DNA of 64,000 bases, from assembly GCA_016584305.1 (NCBI GenBank), contig JACEEZ010016126.1, positions 380,001 through 444,000 on the forward strand, in the 5' to 3' direction. The stretch comes from Chionoecetes opilio. Its lineage: Eukaryota > Arthropoda > Malacostraca > Decapoda > Majidae. Positions within the stretch are counted from its first letter, which is position 1; every line of letters begins with the position of its first letter. The position numbers and the translations under genes were made by a program. This document shows, one piece after another, positions 59,271 to 64,000 of the stretch. The notes below the pieces were generated by a model. That model was given only the letters and a program-made list of their open reading frames with translations, was not told the DNA's origin and did no database searches.

Positions 59271-59510
59271 AACGTTACTAGATAACTGCGAGGGAGGATA
59301 CTGAAGGAAAAAAGGAAGGAAGGAAGGAAGGAAGGAAGGTAGGTAGGTAGGTAGATAGGTAGGTAAGAAGGAAGGAAGGAAGGAAGGAAGGAAGGAAGGA
59401 AGGAAGGAAGGAAGGAAGGAAGGAAGGAAGGAAGGAAGGAAGGAAAGAAGGAAGGTAGGTAGGTAGTAGGTAGGAAGGAAGGAAGGAACGAAGGAAGGAA
59501 GGATGAAAAA
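59176..59510. repeat. (GA)n followed by (GGAA)n/(GGTA)n
   Basis: GA units at 59176-59268, then GGAA tetramers with GGTA blocks at about 59310-59500. 58684-59175 shows nothing beyond CT and TAC runs. Confidence 0.95.
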
Positions 59511-59802
59511 CGAGAGAAGGAAGAACAAAAAATACGAGGGGAGACATGTAAGAGCAGGGAGTGAGGGGAGGCAAGGGCAGAAGGAGGGGAAGGGCAGCAA
59601 CCATTTCCCCTCGCCACGTCACCACGAAAAAATTGGTAAACATGCACGCCCATCCCCTCTAACATCCCCTTAACTAAGGAGGTTACTAATAGGGCGTAAA
59701 CAAAACAAAGGGTATACATTCTCCACCCGCCCTTTCTTACACAACCCTTTCATCCCACCTGGTAAAGGGTTAGATTTCACGTGACCTCAGCCTAACCTCA
59801 AC

Positions 59803-59810
<8 letters not shown>

Positions 59811-59888
<78 letters not shown>

Positions 59889-59889
59889 G

Positions 59890-59946
<57 letters not shown>
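59811..59946. repeat. (CA)n with (CATA)n block
   Basis: Two CA tracts separated by CATA tetramers. 59511-59810 shows no gene. Confidence 0.95.
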
Positions 59947-59948
<2 letters not shown>

Positions 59949-60000
59949 TGATGATGTAATTCTCGTCTCACTTCCTATTGATGTGTTTCATAACTCACTC

Positions 60001-60235
60001 ATGTCCTCTTCCTTCTCTTCCTTCTCTTCTTCCCTCTCCTCTCCTTCTCTTCCTTCTCTTCTTCCCTCTCCTCTCCTTCTCTTCTTCCCTCTCCTCTCCT
60101 TCTCTTCCTTCTCTTCTTCCCTCTCCTCTCCTTCTCTTCCTTCTCTTCTTCCCTCTCCTCTCCTTCTCTTCTTTCTTCTTCTCTCCTTCTCTTCCTTCTC
60201 CTCTTCTTCCTTGTCTCATTCCTCTCCTCTCCTAT
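60001..60235. repeat. Polypyrimidine minisatellite
   Basis: Copies of about 22-34 bp of CTTCCTTCTCTTCTTCCCTC plus TCCTCT. It is the strand-complement type of the 58.3-kb tract. Confidence 0.9.
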
Positions 60236-60311
60236 GTTTGTCTATTGCTATCTACTAATACCTACCTACTGTTATCTACTAATATTTACTCATGTATGTA
60301 TGTCATGTTGT

Positions 60312-60365
60312 TTACTGTATGCCTTCGGGTGAAAATATAATTATTCTTATCATTCCTATTCTTAT
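60312..60365 (+). repeat. R2 motif, copy 4
   Basis: TTTACTGTATGCCTTCGGGT then GAAAATATAATTATT. 60366-61540 contains no exon I can support; frames at 60823-61150 on both strands lack any recognisable domain. Confidence 0.65.
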
Positions 60366-61537
60366 TCTTACTATCATCTATTGACACACATTTCCTGCAT
60401 AAGAAAGACGTGTTATTTTGTTTCTGTTCTGGTGCTTGTTTCGTCCAACTTGTCTGTTTGGCTCATAAGGACCAGAATCGTGAATCCAGACTCGCTCAGC
60501 ATAGTAATACTGATAACGGATGCGTCAGAACACTCACTGCTTTCACTGATCTACCTTGAAAGCCATCTGTATGACTAATAACTGTTTATATAAGAAATAG
60601 AAAAACAGACCCACAGCCACAGGAATACCAGCACGATTGGCAGAGTGCGTGGCAAAGGGAGCGAGGCGTGGCGACAACCAACACGTAATGTCGATGACTT
60701 ATTGATGACCGATAACCGTAAATGTATCTTCAATACTGGGTCCTCCTCACCCCACATTTGTAAGACGATTCCAGAGACATACAGACAGACACATACACAC
60801 ACGGGTTCAGCCCTTCACTTCATTATAAACTATACCCAATATAAAATAAGTTGCCTGCATTAATTATCACGTTATCGCTATGTCTGAGTGCGTTTTCTAT
60901 AATGTTTTGTGTTTGCGAGTGCGCAAGTGAAGTCTGCCCACCTGCTACTCTATACGATGCAGGTGAACTATACATGATGCTAACCCTGGCCCTTATAACA
61001 AGAGGATCTGAATTCACTGTAATCTCAAACCCTGTGGCAAACCATAGAGAAACCATAACTTGGCGTAAACCAACACTGTCATTCAGAAACCACACGAAAC
61101 TCCATCTGAGAGGCAGGATCATATGCACTACGGTCTACGATGGAATTTGATGTGTAATTCCAGTCACTCTTCAAGGATGAGGGGAGGAAGAGGGGAGGGA
61201 GGAGGATGAGGGGAGGAAGGGCTCGGCATACAGATGAGCAGCCTCTATGAAGGGGGGGATTGAAGGGGGGTGCATGGGGAAGAGGGAGAGCGGTTTTGGA
61301 GTGAAATGAACGAAAGTGAGGGAGAGAGGGAAATAAACAAGGGCTAGGAAGTACGAGTGTGTGAGGGAGTGAAGCGAAGGATGTACGGGATATGAAATGA
61401 CACAGAAGGAATGAGTAATAAAGGGAAACGAAGGGATGTACGTGAAAGGAGAGAGTGAAGACATGAGAGGAGGTAAGGGAGATGAAATGAGGGGTTAGAG
61501 ATGAGGGTGAGGGGAGAGTGAGGGCGTCAAAGCTTTC

Positions 61538-61539
<2 letters not shown>

Positions 61540-61611
<72 letters not shown>

Positions 61612-61738
61612 ACGACCTCGTTCCTCCCTTGCATTAAGTATAGTGTCTTTTTTTTTCTTCTTTTTTTTCTCCAACCTATGAGATTAAATAATGATGACAC
61701 ACAAAGTCAAGGTAATCACGACTGTCAACCCCGCCCCG

Positions 61739-61808
<70 letters not shown>
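61540..61808. repeat. Two (CT)n microsatellites
   Basis: CT tracts at about 61543-61608 and 61742-61808, separated by about 130 bp. 61150-61500 is purine-rich. Confidence 0.95.
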
Positions 61809-62421
61809 GATTAGGTGGCTGTCAGGAAAAGATGAGGCAATATTCTGTCTGTCTCCACCCTTCCTTCCTTCCTTATAAGTAGAAGAATAGACTGAATACA
61901 ACCCTCTCTCCTCCCTCCCTCTATTCAACCATCCCTTATACTCTATGTAAAATATACCTCCTTTATTATATTCTAGCCATCCTTAATAGCCCGAGAAAAC
62001 AGGTTGATTATTCTGTTCCTCCTCTTCCTCTACCACATCGTATTAACAGGTGAAGCTTTATCTTTCTTTCCTTCATTATTCTATCAGACTGTATGTTATT
62101 ATATTCTTTATTTAAACGGCTATTAATTACACATATGGCTTAAAAGGTGGATAAGTTAAGGCAGCAAGTAATCTAAGCGGGCTTTTTGTTACTTTTTTTT
62201 TGCCCTTGGCCAGTCCTTTGTGATGTATGAAAAAAAAAAAAAAAAAAAATCACCCCTCCTTATCTCTATCCAATTGTTGCCTTCATAAATCGGGGCTAAA
62301 ATCTAATCTACCCAGGGATACAAGGGAAGGAGGAAGAGGAGATCTAGGGAAGGGAAGGTAAAGTTGGTAATGATGATCTATTTTTCGATATGACACGAGA
62401 ACTCGCTTGACGGGGGCCGCT

Positions 62422-62423
<2 letters not shown>

Positions 62424-62468
<45 letters not shown>
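62424..62468. repeat. Poly(A) run of about 45
   Basis: A long A-run; a shorter one is at 62230-62249. They could be retroposon tails on the plus strand, though no body is recognised. 61809-62423 has no gene. Confidence 0.8.
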
Positions 62469-62470
<2 letters not shown>

Positions 62471-62691
62471 AGACTAGCTAGTTATATTTAAATAAAAAAA
62501 TAAAAAAATATTAAAATAAAGGGCTGGTTGCAATAGTGGTTTGTGTTGTAGTACTTAAAAATAAATACATGCACTGGTTGGCTTGTTTGGGATTTCCCTT
62601 CCTAACTCGTTGGCTACAGAAGTATCTATTAATGTCTCAGTGTGTAACAGTACCGAAATAGTATTTGGCTAACCCCCCTACCTACATTTTT

Positions 62692-62824
62692 TTTTCTCTC
62701 TCTCTCTCTCTCTCTCTTTTTTTCTTTTTTTCTCTCTCGCTCTCTTTTTTCTCTTTTTTCGTTCTCTCTCTGTCTGTACTGTCCAACCATTCCTCTCATG
62801 TCTCTTGTTACTTTTCTTCTTTGG

Positions 62825-62892
<68 letters not shown>
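62692..62892. repeat. CT/T-rich microsatellites
   Basis: Mixed CT and T-runs at 62692-62775, then pure CT at 62826-62892. Confidence 0.93.
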
Positions 62893-62895
<3 letters not shown>

Positions 62896-63039
62896 TGACT
62901 TGTCAGTTCTGTGATAAAGAGGTACACGCGAGGACGTTCAAAAGGAGAAGCTATCTATTACACAAAAAAAAGCAGCAAAATAAAACATTAGGCGTGATGG
63001 AGCAAGCAGTTTGGGAGGCGAGCCAAGGGGAGCAAGGGG

Positions 63040-63740
63040 AAGATTTAGTGCCAGGACAGTGCCACGAGGGGAAAATGAGGGGAAGGTGCCAGTGGGGAGG
63101 GGAAGGTGCCAGTAGGGAGAGGGGAAAGTGCCAGTGGGGTGTAGGGCGTTGTCTGGGGCGAGAAGGGCCAAGGGAGACGCGACGGGGGGAAGTGCCAAAA
63201 AAACCTCAACAAGACCCAGAGTTACTAAGACAAGATGAGAGAGCAAGGTGCCAGGACAGAGGGGAAGTGAGGGGAGGAGTGCCAAAGGGTGCCAAGAGGA
63301 AGGAATGAGGGATGCGGGTGGTGAGTAAGGAAGGAAGGAGGGAGGGATAGGGAAGGAAGGAGGGAGGGATAGGGAGGGAAGGAGGGAGGAAGGGAGAGAC
63401 AGGAGATGGAGGAATGAGAGATGCGGGTGGTGAGGAAGGAAGGAAGGAGGGAGGGAGGGTGGTGAGGGATGGAAGGAGGAAGGAAGGAGGGAAGGAAGGA
63501 GAGGAAGGGAGAGACAGGAGATGGAGGAATGAGGGATGCGGGTGGTGAGGAAGATGAAGGGGAAAAGAGAGAACGAGGGAGGGATGGGGAGGAGAGAGAG
63601 GGAAGGAGGGAAGGAGGGAAATGAGGGAAGGAGGGAAGGAAGGAAGGAAGGAAGGAAGGAATGAGGGAGGGACAAGAAGGAGAGGAGAAGCTGGAGGGGA
63701 AAAAAGTGAAGGAAGGAGGGAGGGAGGGAGGGAGGAGGAG
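63040..63740. repeat. Purine-rich minisatellites (GGTGCCAG and GGAAGGAGGGAG types)
   Basis: Copies of GGGGAAGGTGCCAGTGGGGA at 63050-63150 lead into GGAAGGAGGGAGGGA-type repeats. These include a roughly 120-bp unit with GAGATGGAGGAATGAG and GATGCGGGTGGTGAGGAAG at about 63400 and 63520. Confidence 0.85.
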
Positions 63741-63876
63741 AGGAGAGGAGGAAGTAGAAGAGGGTAAAAAAAAGTGTCTGAGAAAGGAAAGGTGTTTGAG
63801 AGGGTAAGAAAGGGATGTTGAAGGGCTAAGTATATATAAATGCATAAACTTGTCACGAATAATAGGAAAAAAATAC

Positions 63877-63992
<116 letters not shown>

Positions 63993-64000
63993 ACAATAAC

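Noticed and set aside
60823..61150. Opposed frames of about 100 codons, one with a signal-peptide-like start
   Set aside because: Both strands are open over the same bases, with no homology I can recognise and no splice partners.

Overview
This window looks like nuclear DNA from an arthropod, most likely a decapod crustacean. The reasons are multi-exon genes with GT-AG introns, very dense simple repeats (GA, CA, ATT, TAC, GGA), a tRNA-derived SINE, several MITE families and short retrotransposon tails fused to microsatellites. The species is inferred, not demonstrated. No prokaryotic genes, CRISPR arrays or operons are present, and most long open frames are stop-free tandem repeats.

Two protein genes on the minus strand can be reconstructed exon by exon. 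(1) SMNDC1/SPF30, a Tudor-domain spliceosome assembly factor, has six coding exons at 29639-20393 with consistent phases, giving 242 residues. (2) The 3' end of the nesprin/Msp300 gene has six coding exons at 45680-36815. It encodes at least nine spectrin-like segments, a Ser-rich linker, one transmembrane helix and a KASH tail ending PPPF. Its 3,026-bp exon needs one extra base to stay open, in an A-run at 43965-43968; this is probably an assembly error. A third, unrecognised gene on the plus strand contributes its last two coding exons (2391-2501 and 2708-2780) and a 3'UTR with AATAAA at 3728.

Layout: 1-1.9 kb is poor-looking homopolymer-rich sequence. 2.4-3.8 kb is the end of the unknown gene. 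6.4-10.4 kb is a 1.02-kb satellite (3.5 copies) bounded by two copies of a terminal-inverted-repeat element. 11.4-13.4 kb is a GT-rich minisatellite. 13.6-14.5 kb is a three-armed inverted-repeat element. 15.9-16.9 kb is a poly-C minisatellite and 17.4-18.2 kb a CT-rich one. 20.4-29.7 kb is SMNDC1, with MITEs, a SINE and duplications in its introns. 30-33 kb is a TAC/CATTCTCCTG array and 33.2-33.9 kb a 144-bp tandem repeat. 36.8-45.7 kb is nesprin, with a 26-bp minisatellite filling its last intron. 45.7-64 kb has no exon I can recognise; it holds microsatellites, MITEs, a LINE 3' end and a large foldback element with a protein-like insert.

The two recognised genes do not form a pathway: SMNDC1 acts in nuclear spliceosome assembly and nesprin in the nuclear-envelope LINC complex. 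The most notable observations are the single-base break in nesprin, an interspersed repeat ending about 20-25 bp upstream of two nesprin splice acceptors, a duplicated SMNDC1 splice donor, a TTAA-flanked MITE family whose copies expose local sequence quality, and stop-free minisatellites that mimic genes.
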